64,000 bases of DNA from contig NC_090989.1 of assembly GCF_041146395.1 (NCBI RefSeq), forward strand, positions 45,720,501 through 45,784,500, in the 5' to 3' direction. This document shows positions 49,646 through 63,937 of the stretch, one piece after another (within the stretch, counting starts at the first letter, position 1; every line of letters begins with the position of its first letter). Under the pieces are notes generated by a model that saw nothing but the letters and a program-made list of their open reading frames with translations, searched no databases and was not told the origin of the DNA. A program made the translations under genes and the position numbers. This stretch comes from Eulemur rufifrons. Taxonomy: Eukaryota; Chordata; Mammalia; Primates; Lemuridae.

Positions 49646-50615
49646 CAAGGATGTTGTCATGGGGAATCATAAACTGGATGTGAGGCTTAGATTGAATGGC
49701 TGGAAACTCCCTTCCAGCTCTGGCATTCCAAGTTTATGTAGAAGCTCACTGTGGGATAAAACTTAATTTCAGATAGTTTTTTGAAGTATGTGATTTTTAA
49801 ACAAATTTAAAATCCTAAAACCAATTCATCAGCAATAAATAAGTATTTTAAAACAGAGAGAATTTGGATGGAGGGAGCATGAAGGTATCCCAAGAGAAAT
49901 AGCCTCTCCTCCTCTAAGGAAACTGTGTGTTTAAGTGTCCTGGGAGGAAAAAGTAAGGGATGGGGAAGAGAAGGAAGCTGAGATCAGGGAAATGACCTGA
50001 CTGGATCAGAACATCTATCCAAGGACTAGTGAAAATAAAACCCTAATTTAATAACTAAAGGAGGGTCAAGTCATGCAGTGCTTTACATACAGGGAAGAGA
50101 CATTTCTATTTTATCTAACATGCAGGAAGAATACAGTGTCGGTCCTTAAATGGGAAAGTGGTATAAAAATAAGTATTTTAGAAAAATTATTTTGATGATC
50201 CTATGAAGTTGACACAGGAGAAGGGAAGATACAAGTAGTAAAACCAATTAGGAGACCAGAGCAGCTTTCTTTCAGAAATAAAATGTTGGGTGATAATGAA
50301 GAGCCCGAAACAGGCCTCTCACGTGAGCAGAGGCAGATGGCTTCAGGTGTCAGGGTTTAAGTACTGCAAGACAATGGAGCTACTTCAGAGCCTAGCAACG
50401 GGAATGAAGAAGAATGGAAAAAGTGAAGCCATAGCTTAAAGACTGAACTGAGCTTGAGGACAATACTACACGGCCTTTTAAGGGAGAAGGAAGCTTGACT
50501 CCAAAGCAGTTTCCTCCCATTGATAAGCTTGGAAGACAGGCATGGTGCCACTGACAGAAATGGAGCCCAGTCCATGGAGGGGACAGGGGAAGACACCCAA
50601 TTTACTTATAAACTT

Positions 50616-50999
50616 TTATTAGTTTGCTAGGGCTGTCATAACAAAGTGCCACAGACTGGGTGGGTTTAACTAACAGAAATTTACTTCCTCACAGTTCTGG
50701 AGGCTGGAAGTCCAAAATCAAGGTATTAGCAGAGCTGGTTTCTTCCAGGGCCTCTCTCCTTGGCTCATAGACGGCCATCAGCTCCCTGTGTCTTCAAAGA
50801 TGGTGTTCCTTCTCCTGTGTCCCAATCCCCTCTTTTTATAAGGACACCAGTTCTATTGGATTAGGGCCCCCTCTTGTGACCTCATTTTAGCTTAATGACA
50901 TCTTTAAGGACCCTATTTCCAAATACAGTAACACTTTGAGGTCCTGGGGGTTAGGGCTTCAACATAGCATTTTGGGAAACACAATTCAGTCCGTAAGAG
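50616..50999 (-). mobile_element. MaLR solo LTR (MLT1/MST-like), minus strand
   Basis: The + strand starts 'attagtttgctagggctgtc' and ends 'acacaattcagtccgtaag', which is the reverse complement of the 34-kb LTRs. No internal ERV sequence is attached. Confidence 0.85.
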
Positions 51000-52084
51000 T
51001 GGGAGATGCCTATACCCCAGATGTAAGAAGATGAAGGGTAGAGCCGTGAGCCTCGAGAGAGGCCTCATGGGAGGGAGAAAGAAGAGGGAGAAAAAAGACT
51101 GACTCAAAATTAGTAGCACCATTTGCAGACAAAAAAATCATTAAATTGCTTTACAATTTCCTCCTTAAGTGCAGGAAATTAGTTTAACAAATCATTTCAT
51201 CAAATACAGCAAATGTAAACATCATCCAAATCCATATGGAGTAACAATGAATTCCAAATATACAGAGCCAAGATGGAGTGGAAACCAATCATGTTTTACT
51301 ATAGTTTGGAAGTTTTTCTTCTTAATGATCCTTGTGACTAATAAAATGCAAATGGTCATACTCATTCCCTATCCTATCCTGAATAACAAAAATATCTAGG
51401 GAAAAGCCTTAGAGTTATCTTTTAACAGAGAGCTGCACAAAAGTTTTGAAGTTTTCTTTCATTTTCAAAACCAATACTTGTGTCAGGATAAATTTTATTC
51501 TCAAACAAGTTATATTTTATGTAAAAATAGCTCTTAATGAGCCTTATTATTGGAATAAAATTTTTTTTGCTAATTCCTGGTGGTAAGTGTAATGGAATTT
51601 AAACCAAAGAGTGGCACATCATCCCAGTTTAACAAGTTATTCAGAAGCTTCTCTTGTGTGTTACTGAAACAAAAGACCATCTAATCAAATTTTCCTTTGA
51701 GGCAACCAGAACCTTTTCAGACTTTTTTCTTTGCTATCTTACTGTAAGTAAAAATAGATTTTTATTAGAATTGAAAACACTTCTAAATTAAAGTTTATAA
51801 GTCTTGTGGAGATATATATTTCACATGCTTTGTTAAGACCTCTAAGAACTAAAACTTAATTTTGTAATGAGCACGGCCAAGTCAGTTCTCATCTGATGAG
51901 CGAGTGGCTGGCAGCAATTTTCACATCTGCTCTTCACTCACTGGAAGAGAGACACAATGGTAAAAGTTGATGGAACGTTTACAATTCTCCACTTGCCTAC
52001 TACTGATAATAGTTGTCTTTCCTCACCCAAGATGATGCTGTCCTTGTCATTTATTCTGTCAAACAAGAGTCACTGATGTAAAAA

Positions 52085-52260
52085 AGGTTAGGAGAAGGTT
52101 CTGGGGTCAAATTGCCAGAGAACAAATCTCAGCTCCTCTATTTACCAGCTGTGACACCTTTAGCCAATTACTTAACCTCTCTAAATTCAGTTTTTGCACT
52201 TGTGAAATAGTATATAATAACAGTAACTATTTTCTACAGTAGTTAGAAGGGTAAAGTAGT
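52085..52260 (+). mobile_element. MIR
   Basis: 'tctatttaccagctgtgaca' and 'attacttaacctctctaaat' match the MIR core. Confidence 0.65.
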
Positions 52261-52274
52261 AGGGTGTGGTATGG

Positions 52275-52510
52275 AGGGGTAACAATTGCTACCATTTACT
52301 GAGTGCCAATCACGTGCCAGAAACTACTTTGTTTTTATGTATTAACTTGGTTATTTACTCCTCACAATAACTCTATTATTTGCTCCATTTTATAGGTAAA
52401 TAAACTGAGGCATAGTAATTTGTCCAAGATTTAATAAATGGCAATGCCAGGAATTTAATCCAGGTATCTGGCTTCATAGTCCACACTCTCAGCTATTACA
52501 CCATATTGCC
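52275..52510 (-). mobile_element. MIR, minus strand
   Basis: 'tttactgagtgccaatcacg', 'cattttataggtaaataaac' and 'gaatttaatccaggtatctg' follow the MIR order. It lies tail to tail with the MIR just upstream. Confidence 0.65.
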
Positions 52511-52689
52511 TCAAAGAAGGAGATAAAAATTATCAGGAAGCAAACAAACAACACAGCTCTCAGTTGTTTCTCAGTTAGTATCCTTACAGAGATAATAGAA
52601 ATAGCCAGTACAAGAAGATTATATTGACAGATGTCATGGTGACAATCTCATCCCTTAGGAGACATACATGCAGCTCGCTTTAAAAACTA

Positions 52690-53480
52690 AAGGGACCTAC
52701 CTCACACTCATTAGGGTGACTATTATCAAAAGAAATAAAAAACAGAAAATAAGTGTGGACAAGGATGTGAGGAAATTGGAACCCTGTACACAACTGGTCA
52801 GAATGTAAAATTGGACCACTATGAAAAACAGTATGGTGGTTCCTCAAAAAATTAAAAATAGAATTACCATATGATCCAGCATTTCCACCCAGGTATATAC
52901 CCAAAAGAATTGAAAGCAAGGACTCAAACAGATATCTGTACATTCATCTTTATAGCAGCATGATTCACAATATCTAAAAGAAAGGTGGAAGTAACCCAAG
53001 GGTTCATCAATGGATGAACACATAAACAAAACGTGGCATATAATACAATGGAATATTATTCAGCCTTAAAAAAGAAGAAAATGTTTACACATATTCTTAA
53101 TGTATCATGATGAACTTTAGGACATTATGCTAAATGAAATAAGCCAGTCACAAAAGGACAAATGTTGTATCATTGAACTTACATAAGGTACCTAGACTAG
53201 TCAAATTCAGAGACAGAAAGCAGAATAGCAGTTGCCAGGGGATGGAAGGAGTGGCGAATGGGGAGTTTCTGTATAATAAGTAGATATAAAGGTTCAGTTT
53301 TACAAGATGGAAAGTATTCTGAAGATGGATGGTGGTGATGGTTGTACAAAAATGTGAATGCACAGAACTAAAATTTATTTAATACTAAAATTTAATTTTA
53401 ATGCACTTAAAAATAGTTAAGATGATAAATTTTATATTATGTACATTTTACAATTTTAAAAATAATTTTAAAAATTAACA
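52690..53480 (+). mobile_element. L1 ORF2 end and 3' UTR (old L1M-type)
   Basis: The segment from 'ccatatgatccagcatttcc' to 'ggaatattattcagccttaa' is the conserved end of L1 ORF2. It is followed by the 'cagttgccaggggatggaag' 3' UTR block and an AT-rich tail. It is interrupted by many stops. Confidence 0.85.
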
Positions 53481-53499
53481 GAAAAACTAAAGGGAAAAT

Positions 53500-56400
53500 A
53501 CTTCATAGGAACCACCCACAGGAGGTCATTGGAAATGACTTTCAGCAGCTTCTCTTGCCTCCAAGTTCACCACCGTGTTCACCAAATGGGTCACTAGTCT
53601 AAGCAGCACCATATGGTGGTCCAGAAACCACAAGTCCCAGCCTCTCCTAGGAAAGTTTCTGCAGAACACTATGTGGCAGTTTCTTTGATCTTCTTTCCTC
53701 ATAGAGACTGAACACATTTGCGAGATCAAAATTACATATCAAGTTACCTTCTAGGGACTTTAAGACCTGGCTGCTGGAGGCAGGTGCTCCACCTTCACCC
53801 AGTGACTCCAAAGTACAAACTAAAGTGATTGGGTTTCCTTTTTCCTTCAAGCCCAACTATGCAATCTCCATGCCAATTTTCTGGTTCCAAAGGTGAAGTT
53901 AATGTTCAGGATTTTCTTCCTCTGAATGAGGGGATTTTAAAAGGGCCCATATATTCTCAAGATATGAGATAAACAAAAATAAGCTTTAATTCAGATATCT
54001 GACCTCAGGAGGCCCTGGTGGCCTCATTGCCATTCTAGGCAGGGAACAATGAAGGGAAATGAGCATGGTTTCAGCAACTTGCGGGTCCCCATGGATCAAG
54101 GTCTCCCTCTTGTGGCCATCAGAGAAATAGCAGTTCAACAAGCAGGTTTCAGCAGGTTTTTTCTTACATGAATTCTGTGGATCAGGAATTCAGAGAAGAT
54201 ATAGTGGGAATGGCTTGCCCCTGCTCCATGATGCCTGGGACCAAAGTTTGGGGCCAATCAACATCTGGTGCCTGGAATCATCTGGAGGCATCCTTATGTA
54301 TAGGTCTGGCTGTGAATGTTGCCTGTCAGCAGGATCCTCAGCTGGGCTGTGAACCGGAATACCTACTTACATTCTTTCCATGTGGTTTCTCTGTGTGGGC
54401 TATTTTGGGCTTTGTCACAGAGTTATGCCTGGGTTCCAAGTGAGCCCACCAAGGGAGCAAGGTAGAAATGCATAGAATTGTAAAGATCTAGCCTCAGAAG
54501 TTACAGAACACCATTTCTACCATGTTCTATTGGTTGAGGTGATAAAGATCTGCCCAGTTTCAAGGAAAGGGAACACAGACCCCACCACTCAGTAAGAGGA
54601 CTGTCAAGGTCATACTGTGAGAAGAGTATGCAGGATGGGAGATCTTGGTGGCCATCTTTGGCAAATACAATCTGCCACATTGTCCACCTGGTTGTTCCGT
54701 GCCTCATCTGTGGTGGACACTCTCTAGTGGGTATAAACATGGGACACAAAGATCCACACACTGTGATATGCCTTTTCCCCATATCTCTTTGATATTGAAC
54801 TTCAAATATTCTATCTTCCAGATCCTTCACCCAATCAACCATACCATTCATTACTGTTCAAGATCCTATATTTTATACTTAGACTACTCTCTCCATTCAG
54901 CAGAGATGAATAAATGCATGTATTGAAGCTCTCCCCACTAGGAGGATTCTGTTCACCTCTGTCCTTTAGAAGTCCCCTCCCTGAGTGGGACCATAGTGCA
55001 ATAGCAATCCATTTTCAGTTCTAACAACATACCGAGCTTGAACCAGTCTTGTGTATTTTCCTCCAATATCATCAGCTGTTCATAGGGAACAACCCATGAG
55101 GACATAGGTATAAGCTGAAGAATACAAAAGACAAGGAGATCTGGGCACCTGTTAACATAATTTACTTGTGATTTCTGGACTTGGAAGATGTGCGCCCATG
55201 TATACCATTTCTATTGTTGCTATGAGCACCCAACCTGACAACTCCCAGGTCCTTCAGGGCATCTCTGGTCACATAATCATTTGATGTTCCATAGTCAACT
55301 GCTCTGTTTCTACTAGGGCTCAGTATCATGCCCATAGCTGCTTTTCAAATGGTTTGGCTGTAGAAGGCATGGCCTTATTCAAAAACTGTAGGAGCTTGCA
55401 CTGTTGTTCTCTTTCAGGACCTGCCGGAGTTTCCACATAGCATCATTATCTATCACCTAGCACCTTTGGATCTGCCATGTCATTATGGCCTAAGTGGCAG
55501 GGCAGCTTGTGTCATAGCCTGGACTTGCTATCAAGCCCTCTCTTCTCTTGACCCTACTAAAAAATGGCAGCATTTTGAGCAACCTGATACATTAGTCAGA
55601 GCAGTATTTCCAAGTGTGGAATAGGCTACCTGCAAAATCCAAAGAAGTGCACCAAATACTGTTTCTCTTTTTTAGTGGAAGGTGAAAGATACAAACACTT
55701 TTCCTTTACTTCAAAGTGGATACCCAGCCATGCCTCAGATCACCAGACTCCTGAAAATATAATCAACATAGTGGGCCTCTCAAAGGCCTTTTGAACTATA
55801 TTATGACAGAGAGGAGGAAAGTTAACCATCCCTGAGAATGTTCATAGAAAACTATTCACAGCTTTGGGTTAATATAAACTCAATCTTCCCAAGTGAATGC
55901 AAATTGCTTTTGATCTTCTTTCCTCATAGAGATTGACTAAACACATTTGCCAGATCAAAATCACATATCAAGTGCTAGGGGCTGTGTTAATTGGTTCAAC
56001 CAAAGGTACAATACCTGGTATAGCTTCTATGATTGGGCATACCATTTGATTAAGTTTACAGTAGTCCACTATCATTTGCCACGGTCCACCTGGCTTTGAC
56101 GGGACCATACGGTAAAATGAACTCCTTAGACACCATTAAGTCTTTTAGGTTGGCGTTAATCTCTGCAATTCCAGTGGAATGAGGTATTGCTTCTGATTTC
56201 CTATTTTTGCCAAGGAGTGGATAGAGGGATGAAGTTTCAGGGGCTTTCACTTGGCCCTTCCTACCCTAATCGTTGATATTTCACAGGTCAGAGGACCAAT
56301 GTGATGGTTCTACCAGCTGATAAGTTTATCCATCTCAACTATGCACACAGTAACTGGGGAATGACCATAAGTTTATGGACCCATTAGAGCCATTGTGAAA

Positions 56401-57550
56401 TAGATTAGAGAAAGGACTCTATCACCTGCTCCCTGCATGCCCTGTTCTAACAGGGGGTTATGGTGCAGTTTAGATTCTCTCATATCAATGTAGTTAACCT
56501 GTACCCAAAAGCCCTTGAAAGAGCTGGCTATTCCCCATTTTCCCAGTGTATGCTTACTCTGAAAAAATGGCCATAGATTGCTTTGGGGAAAGTATGTGTA
56601 AATATTGTATACAATTGGGGTGCTACAGGGGACTTCCTCAAAGGGATCCAGATTCTTTTTAATTGATGGGCTCTGGGTTTCTGAACTGGCTCATATCTAG
56701 AAATAGATCCAGATATCATGCTTTTCCATTTTGGCAGTTGACATACACTTTCTGCTCACCAGCTCTTGAGTTTATTGTCTTTGTTGTCATTATATAATTC
56801 AATCAATACCTTCATTAGTCTCCTATATATCTTGTCCCTAGGAATATCATAGTCTGTGAAACACCACAGATATCCTGCATTTCAAAGATCCCTGACTGGT
56901 AATTACATCCTTTTTATTTCTAATGGTTAAGTGCTGCCAACTGCCTTTGCTATTCTGGGATTCTATTATATGCTAGGGTATCTTCTACTGTCACTTCTAG
57001 CCTGCATAGGACAGTCACCATTGAATCTCTCAGCTAAGTTAGCACACAATCACTACTACATCTTATTGCTTTAGGGAAAGGATGGTCCTCTGGCCCTCCC
57101 ATGGAACACAGTCAGCTGATAAGTCCTCTGGCCTTACAAAATAAATCCATTCTAAGAAGCCCACTGCTCTGAGCCTCCTGACCCTTTCCTTAAGGATTCT
57201 GCCAAGGCAATTCTAATGTCTCCATCTCATATATATCACAATTGTGCCCAAGCTTCCAGTTATTAATACCATCGCCACAGTGTGTTAGGACTTGCTAGGA
57301 CATTAAATCATTAACCATTGGAAAATGTCCTCATATCAATAACATCGTCTATCCAGCTTTACACACTGCTGCTCCCATACCCTCAAGATCCATTACCTCA
57401 CAAAATTCTTGGTTCTTACTGACACATATTAACCTGTAGCATATCTTGTGAATGAGTAATTTTCTCCTATAGCAGGTACTATACTTTCCACTCTGTCTAT
57501 GCTGAGATCTAACCCTAGTTATTGGTGGAGAAGACATGAAGGCAGATTCT
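53500..57550 (-). mobile_element. Decayed ERVL-type (class III) provirus interior
   Basis: On the minus strand, 56,250 down to about 55,700 reads in broken frames as a class III retroviral reverse transcriptase: a segment with 'MIVDYCKLNQ' (about 56,085-56,040), then 'LCHNIVQKAFER' further on. Stops and frameshifts interrupt every frame, so nothing can be expressed. A second short fragment of the same pol region lies at 53,680-53,750. The rest of the interval is low-identity sequence that I assign by continuity only. A repeat-like block at 54,060-54,470 may be unrelated. I see no LTRs or env. Confidence 0.6.
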
Positions 57551-58381
57551 AAGATGACGTAAACATCATCTTTGTGGGGTGGGGAGGGAAGCTATCAGCA
57601 TGACAGAAATGGTCTATCACAGCTGCAGGGAAGCTCAGACATGGGTCAAGGGAAAATGGAGCAGGGTATTAACAATATCTCCTTAAAGTCATAATGAAAG
57701 AAGAAAGCAGTATGAAAAAAAGGACAGGAGGATTTTTAAAGGACCAAGTATATATTATATATGTATAAACACATATAGAAAATATTTCCATACATACAAA
57801 TGTATGTAAATCTTTCCAGAAAATTCTACCAAGCTGCCAGAACTAGGAACCACTGTCTTAAATCATTACTGGGGCTCAGAATTCAGACAGGAACAGTTTC
57901 ATCATTCTGCCATCTCAGGAATCTTGTTACAGTGACGTGACCTTGCTTCTACCATATGGCAACTCCTCCACATGGGTCTGGATCTCCACCAGTTTCCCTT
58001 CCACAAGAACCTGACTCCTGTGATTATCCCCTCTCCCTTGACTCTCAGCAATGCACCCTTGTCTAAGGACCACTCTTTTTTTGCTTCCATGACATCACAT
58101 TTGCCTGGCTCTCATCTTCCCGCTGTGGCTATTTTCTTCTGGACTCTTGGGCCTCTCCTCTTACACCTGACATCTAAATAGTGGAGGCCCAGGAACCCTT
58201 TTTCTCTTTTTTTATACTGTTTCCCCAAGTAATCTTAACCAGTCCTACTTCTCTTCATTTCCATTTCTACTGTCAAATTCCAAACCACTGCTATGTCAGT
58301 TGGATGACTACAACAGCTCCCAATCCAGTCTTCCTGCTTCTACTATTCTTACACATTAGCCAGCTTTAAAAATGTAAGCAG

Positions 58382-58775
<394 letters not shown>

Positions 58776-61257
58776 CTAAATATCCCCCAATGGTTTCCCA
58801 CTTCAAATCCCTACTATGGCCAAGAAGCTCTCCCAAGCATAGCTCCTGTCTCCCTCTTCATCCTCATCTCCGACCCAGTCCTCTCCTGACCCTGTCCCAC
58901 CTAGGTCACAATTGCAGTTTGTTTCCTTTATAGCACTTTTATCATCGGAAATTATTTACTTATTGACTTGGTAATTGTCCATTTTCTCCTGGTCTAAGAC
59001 CTAACTCATCATGTTGCCCCCAAACTGTTCCCTCCCTGTTTTACTATTCCCATCAATGACACCATGTTCAACAAAGACTTTGAATCTTTAGGTATCCTTG
59101 ACCTCTGTTTTCTTCACCACCTTATTTCCAAACAATTACCACAAATTGATGGTAATGTTCCCCACTTCAGTTCTTCCTTTTTGTCCATACTGTTGTTACC
59201 CTAGGCCAGTGAGTGTGGGTCATTTTTGGGTCACAGACCACTTTGAGAGTGTTTTTAAGTCATGGGGCAGATGGGAAATCATTTAATAGTAACTTCAGCA
59301 AGTTACTTAAATCTCTGTGCCTTAGTTTCACCATCTATAAAATGGAAGGAAAAACAGTATAAGCCTGGTGCAGATGCTTTTTGTGCCCCCTAGCCGACTT
59401 TGAAATTGGCCTAGCTTTCCTCCGGGAAAGTTCTGGGCAGGCTGCCATCATTCCACCTCAAGCATGCTGAGGTGTGCTGCCCTACTCTTCTGCCTCAGGA
59501 GTTTCTCCAAAGACAGCACAGCTGGGGATATCTGCATATTCGTATCAATGGGAACAGCCCCCACCCAGTGGTGGATGGTAGTCAGTAGATAAATGCCCTA
59601 GTCTCCTGTCCTTCATGAGAATAATTTTGAGGCACATCCTACATTATTTTTTAGAGCATCTCCAACAGGATAAAGAACCAGTTATGGCCCAGGTCAAGAT
59701 TCATCCTTCCATTCCTGTCTCATTCTCCATGCCTCCTGGGATCACCTCCCAAATACACAACTTGTACCCACATCCTTGTTACAGGCTCTGTTTTGAGGAA
59801 AACCCCAAAGTAAGACAGTAACTGTACCAGTTGGTATCCTAGCAGGAAAAAAAAAAAAATGACTCCTTTCAGTAGGATAACTAAAAGTCATTTAGTAAAA
59901 GGAGTATTTATGAACATGACGTAGAGTTAGGGGGACAAGGGATGGTGTAGAACCCTGGGGCTAGTAATGGTGGAGAGCAGTTACCACCTGCAAATCTGAA
60001 GGGGCAAAAGCAATAAGCAGTTAGTAGACCCAGAAGAAAGAATTATGAAGAGAGAGCTGCTGAACTGGAGCTGTGGCCTTCAGTAAATGGACCAGGGCCA
60101 GGAACAGAGTGATGCAAGCAGGTTTTTTGGATACATTTAAGGAGGTACTCTTAGGTTTGTGCCAGTGCCAACCTGAGAGTGAGTGTCTCCTTAAATGTGG
60201 AGCCCTAGGCCTGTGCTTTCCTCACCCTAGTCTCAGTACAGTACCTCATGGAGTTATAACTAGATGAATTAAGATATAAAGTGTTTAGAGAGGTACCTAG
60301 AACATGCGATTGCTGCTATTGTTACTATTATTATTGTCTACATGATGCAAAAGTTTGAAAACATTACCACGGCTTATGGACTCCCTGAAGCACATTGATA
60401 GACTGGGTTTATGGACTAAGAACCTCTGCCCTGATTAAGTTCTTTTCATGGTGAGCATTCACAAAACAGCCTTCAGACTTTTTCTCCTTCCCAATAATTC
60501 AGTCCTTGCCAAACTTTTCACATAAAGGCATCCATGGAAAGTGATAATATCTGTAAAATACTAGGGTGAAGAAATGAGGCTACCCTTAACATGAGGCTCT
60601 GCCTGCCCCAAAGACTGAGGGGGTCACTGTCTTGGTATACCTGTGCCAGGTGGGAAGCTCTGCTTGAATCTGTCTACCCTGGATAGTAACACTAAGTTAG
60701 CTTTTCTAAAACAATACTTCCACCATGTTCTTTGCCTCTAATACAAAAAAAAAAAAAAAATCCAGAATTCATTGTCTGATACTCAAGATTAAGGCACAGA
60801 GCTAGAAGAGACACTTGGGAGTCATCTAATTTATTCCCTTAATTTACAGAACCACAAAGTAAAGCCCAAAAAAGTTAAATGACTTATCCAAGACTACATA
60901 CCAATCTTTCTGCCAGGGAACTATCATTCATCCCATCCATTTTGCCCACTGACTTCCACTGACAAGGTCTAGTTCAAGTGCCACCTCTGTTACGAAGGCT
61001 TCTCAGTTTGCCTCCCTAGGAAGTGAATGCTTCCTCCTCTAAAACTGTAATTATACTCATTCAGATACTATACAGTAAGAGGAAGCAGAAAAAGACCCAC
61101 TAACTATTTCAGTCTCAGCTTCCTTGTGTCACATGAGGTGATCAGATACAGGGGTATAAGATTTTACAATAGACTAATTTAAAAACGAGGATGCCAATTC
61201 ACTGATAACAGAACAGTTAAATGGATGTCACAACTCAGGTTGGCTACTCAATGTAAT

Positions 61258-61497
61258 CTGGGGTCAGTAAACTTTTTTCTGTAAAGGACCAGACAGTAAA
61301 TATATGAGGACTACAGTAGTCTCTATTGCATATTTTTCTTTCCCTTCTTCTTACTTTTTTTTTTTTTTTTTTTCTGGTTTGGTTTGTTCTATTTTTTTTC
61401 TTACGGTGCTTTAAAAATGTAAAAACATTCATAGTTCACAGTACAAAACAGGCCCATGGCCTTAGTTTACTTAGTTTACTGACCTCTGCTGTTGTCA
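61258..61497 (+). mobile_element. hAT-Charlie non-autonomous element
   Basis: The left end 'tcagtaaacttttttctgta' and right end 'tagtttactgacctctg' are roughly inverted. The middle is replaced by a T-rich stretch. It resembles a widespread mammalian hAT family, and I do not name the subfamily. Confidence 0.65.
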
Positions 61498-61525
61498 GAG
61501 AAAAGCTGCCTTGGGAAACAAAATT

Positions 61526-61843
61526 GGCCAGGCGCAATGGCTTATGCCTGTAATCCTACCACTCTGGGAGGCCAAGGCAGGAGGATTGCTGGAGGTGAGG
61601 TCAGGAGTTCAAAACCAGCATGAGCAAGAGCGAGACCCTGTCTCTCCTAAAAATGAAAGAAATTAGCTGGACAACTAAAATATATATAGAAAAAATTAGA
61701 CGGGCGTGGTGGCACATGCCTGTAGTCCCAGCTACTCAGGAGGCTGAGGCAGAAGGATTGCTTGAGCCCGGGAGTTTGAGGGTGCTGTGAACTAGGCTAA
61801 TGCCACAGCACTCTAGCCCCGGCAACAGAGTGAGACTGTCTCA

Positions 61844-61869
<26 letters not shown>
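61526..61869 (+). mobile_element. Strepsirrhine-type Alu
   Basis: It starts ggccaggcgcaatggcttat, has the same 'attagctggacaactaaaa' linker as the 58.4-kb copy, and ends in about 30 A. A short aaaatt repeat at both ends is a weak target-site duplication. Confidence 0.9.
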
Positions 61870-61874
<5 letters not shown>

Positions 61875-62879
61875 CATAAGGTTGCTTGGTGAATAAAATA
61901 ATCAAAGTAAAGAGAGTTTGAATTCAGTCAGGCTGTCAATGTGTTTCAGTGTCAACTTTGTGCCAGGTACTGTTCTTGGTCCTGGGGCCACAGTGGTGAA
62001 TGATAGATACAATCCCAGTTCCCAAGGAGGGGGTATGTGATGAGAGATCATTGAAACATTTTAAACAGGGAGAGACATAATGATTATGACTGCTGTATGG
62101 AAGCAAGACTAAAGTAGGATAAGGAGGGAGACTGATCAGAAGGCCAACACAATGGCCCAAGAGAGAGATGATGGTGTCTCAGACCAAGGCTGTAGTGGTG
62201 GAAGTGGCAAGAATGGTTAAATGGTTAGATTTGGGATATGTTTTGGAGATAGATCCAACCAGTCTTACCAATGACTCAAATGAGAATGCAACCAGGTGAT
62301 GATGCTGCCACTTTTCGATACTGAAGTGGAGGCAGCTAGGAGGCAAAAGGGGTTGGGATTCAGGGCATAAGAGGAAGACGCATCCTTTGATTAGATCTAG
62401 GATAATGAGAAAGTAAACTGACATGGGAAAGGTAGTAGGTCTGTCTGGCAGCTTTGAATAGCCTTTGAGATGTAGGGTCATGCATTGGAATTCTTGGTGA
62501 GTTCTTGAGACAAACAGTACCCAATTTAATTCTCTTTACTGAAAATTTCTCTTTTGCATAAGTGAATGAATCTTTTCCCTTATCTTTAAATATATACATA
62601 ACTAAATATATTACAAAAATATATGTAACATATTGTAAGTAATAAAGCATAGTAATTTAATGCATACCTGTGAACTCTCCACCTTACCCTAGAATTGGAT
62701 CTTTGCCAATAACTTACATTTGCCATTGTTCTCCTTCCTAATCTCATCTCCCTGACCATCCTCCTCCCCCACCAACCCATATCCTAGATTTTGTGCTTAT
62801 CATTATCTGACCTTAAAATTTAAAAAAGTTTTTTTTTGCCTAAACAATTTTTTTCTAGTTGTTCTTGTATTGGGCTTTA

Positions 62880-63560
62880 TAAAAATGGCATCTGGAACTT
62901 GGCTTTTTAAAAGTCAGCATTACGTTTCCAGGTTATATCCATGTTATTATATGTGTTCATTCATTTGCTCTGCTTGTTCATGTGATTATACTACAATGTA
63001 GTTATCCATTTTCATATAGAAGCACATCTAGGTTGCTTCCAGGTTTTTGCTATCATTATCAGTACTGCTGTGAATATTCTTTTATAGTTTCCTAAGACAC
63101 ATATGCAATAGTTTCCCAAATGTACATATTTAGAAGTGAAATTTCTGGGTAAGGTATATAAATGTTTACAAGATTGTGCCGAATTGCTTTTCTTAGTGGT
63201 TATACCAATTTACACTCACACCTGTAGTGTGTAAGAATTCCCACTGGGGGGGATACACATACTCTCCATTAATTTGGTATTGCCAGACTTCTTAATTTTG
63301 TCATTTACTGCATGAAAACCAGTATCTCACTGTGGTCTTTTTTTGTATTTCCCAGATTAATGATAAATACAAGAGCATCTTTTCATGTCTATCGGCCACA
63401 GCATTCCTCTTCCACACTGGTATTTCTTATCTAACATTTCTTTTCAAAAATTTATTACCATCAAAATCTCGTCATCTACATTTCCTCACAAAAGACATTA
63501 CTTTTGATGATTACAGGTTATTTTACATTTGTCATGTTTATACCTAATATCTTCCCTTTT
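62880..63560 (-). mobile_element. L1M fragment, minus strand
   Basis: The + strand shows the reverse complement of old L1 ORF2 3' sequence: 'ctaggttgcttccaggtttt', 'ggttataccaatttacactc', then 'ccagtatctcactgtggtc'. It is diverged and non-coding. Confidence 0.75.
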
Positions 63561-63778
63561 AAGGCATTTAGAGTATACTGCTAAAGTCTAGTCAGTAATA
63601 CATTCATAAACCACCTATTAATTGGGTGGGCGTTGGCTAATCCTATCCTCATCAGATTAAGGTTCCCTGTTCTTGTCATTTCCGAGAATGTATCCTATTA
63701 AAAGTCTAGACTTTTATTCTTACAAATTCTATCTTCCCTACTCCAGTTGGTGACATCTAGAAGGCAGAAGCATACTCA

Positions 63779-63937
63779 TTTTTTTTTTTTTTCTGAAACG
63801 GGGTCTTGCTTGTTGCCCAGGCTAGAATGCAGTGGCACCACCACGGGTCACTGCAGCATCCAACTCCTGGGCTTAAGTGATCCTCCCACCTCAGCCTCCC
63901 GAACACCTGGGACCACAGGTGCGCACCACTGCGTCAG
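63779..63937 (-). mobile_element. Partial Alu or FLAM-like left monomer, minus strand
   Basis: An oligo-T run is followed by 'gaaacggggtcttgcttgtt' and 'tcctgggcttaagtgatcct', ending 'gtgcgcaccactgcg'. Only about one monomer is present. Confidence 0.8.
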
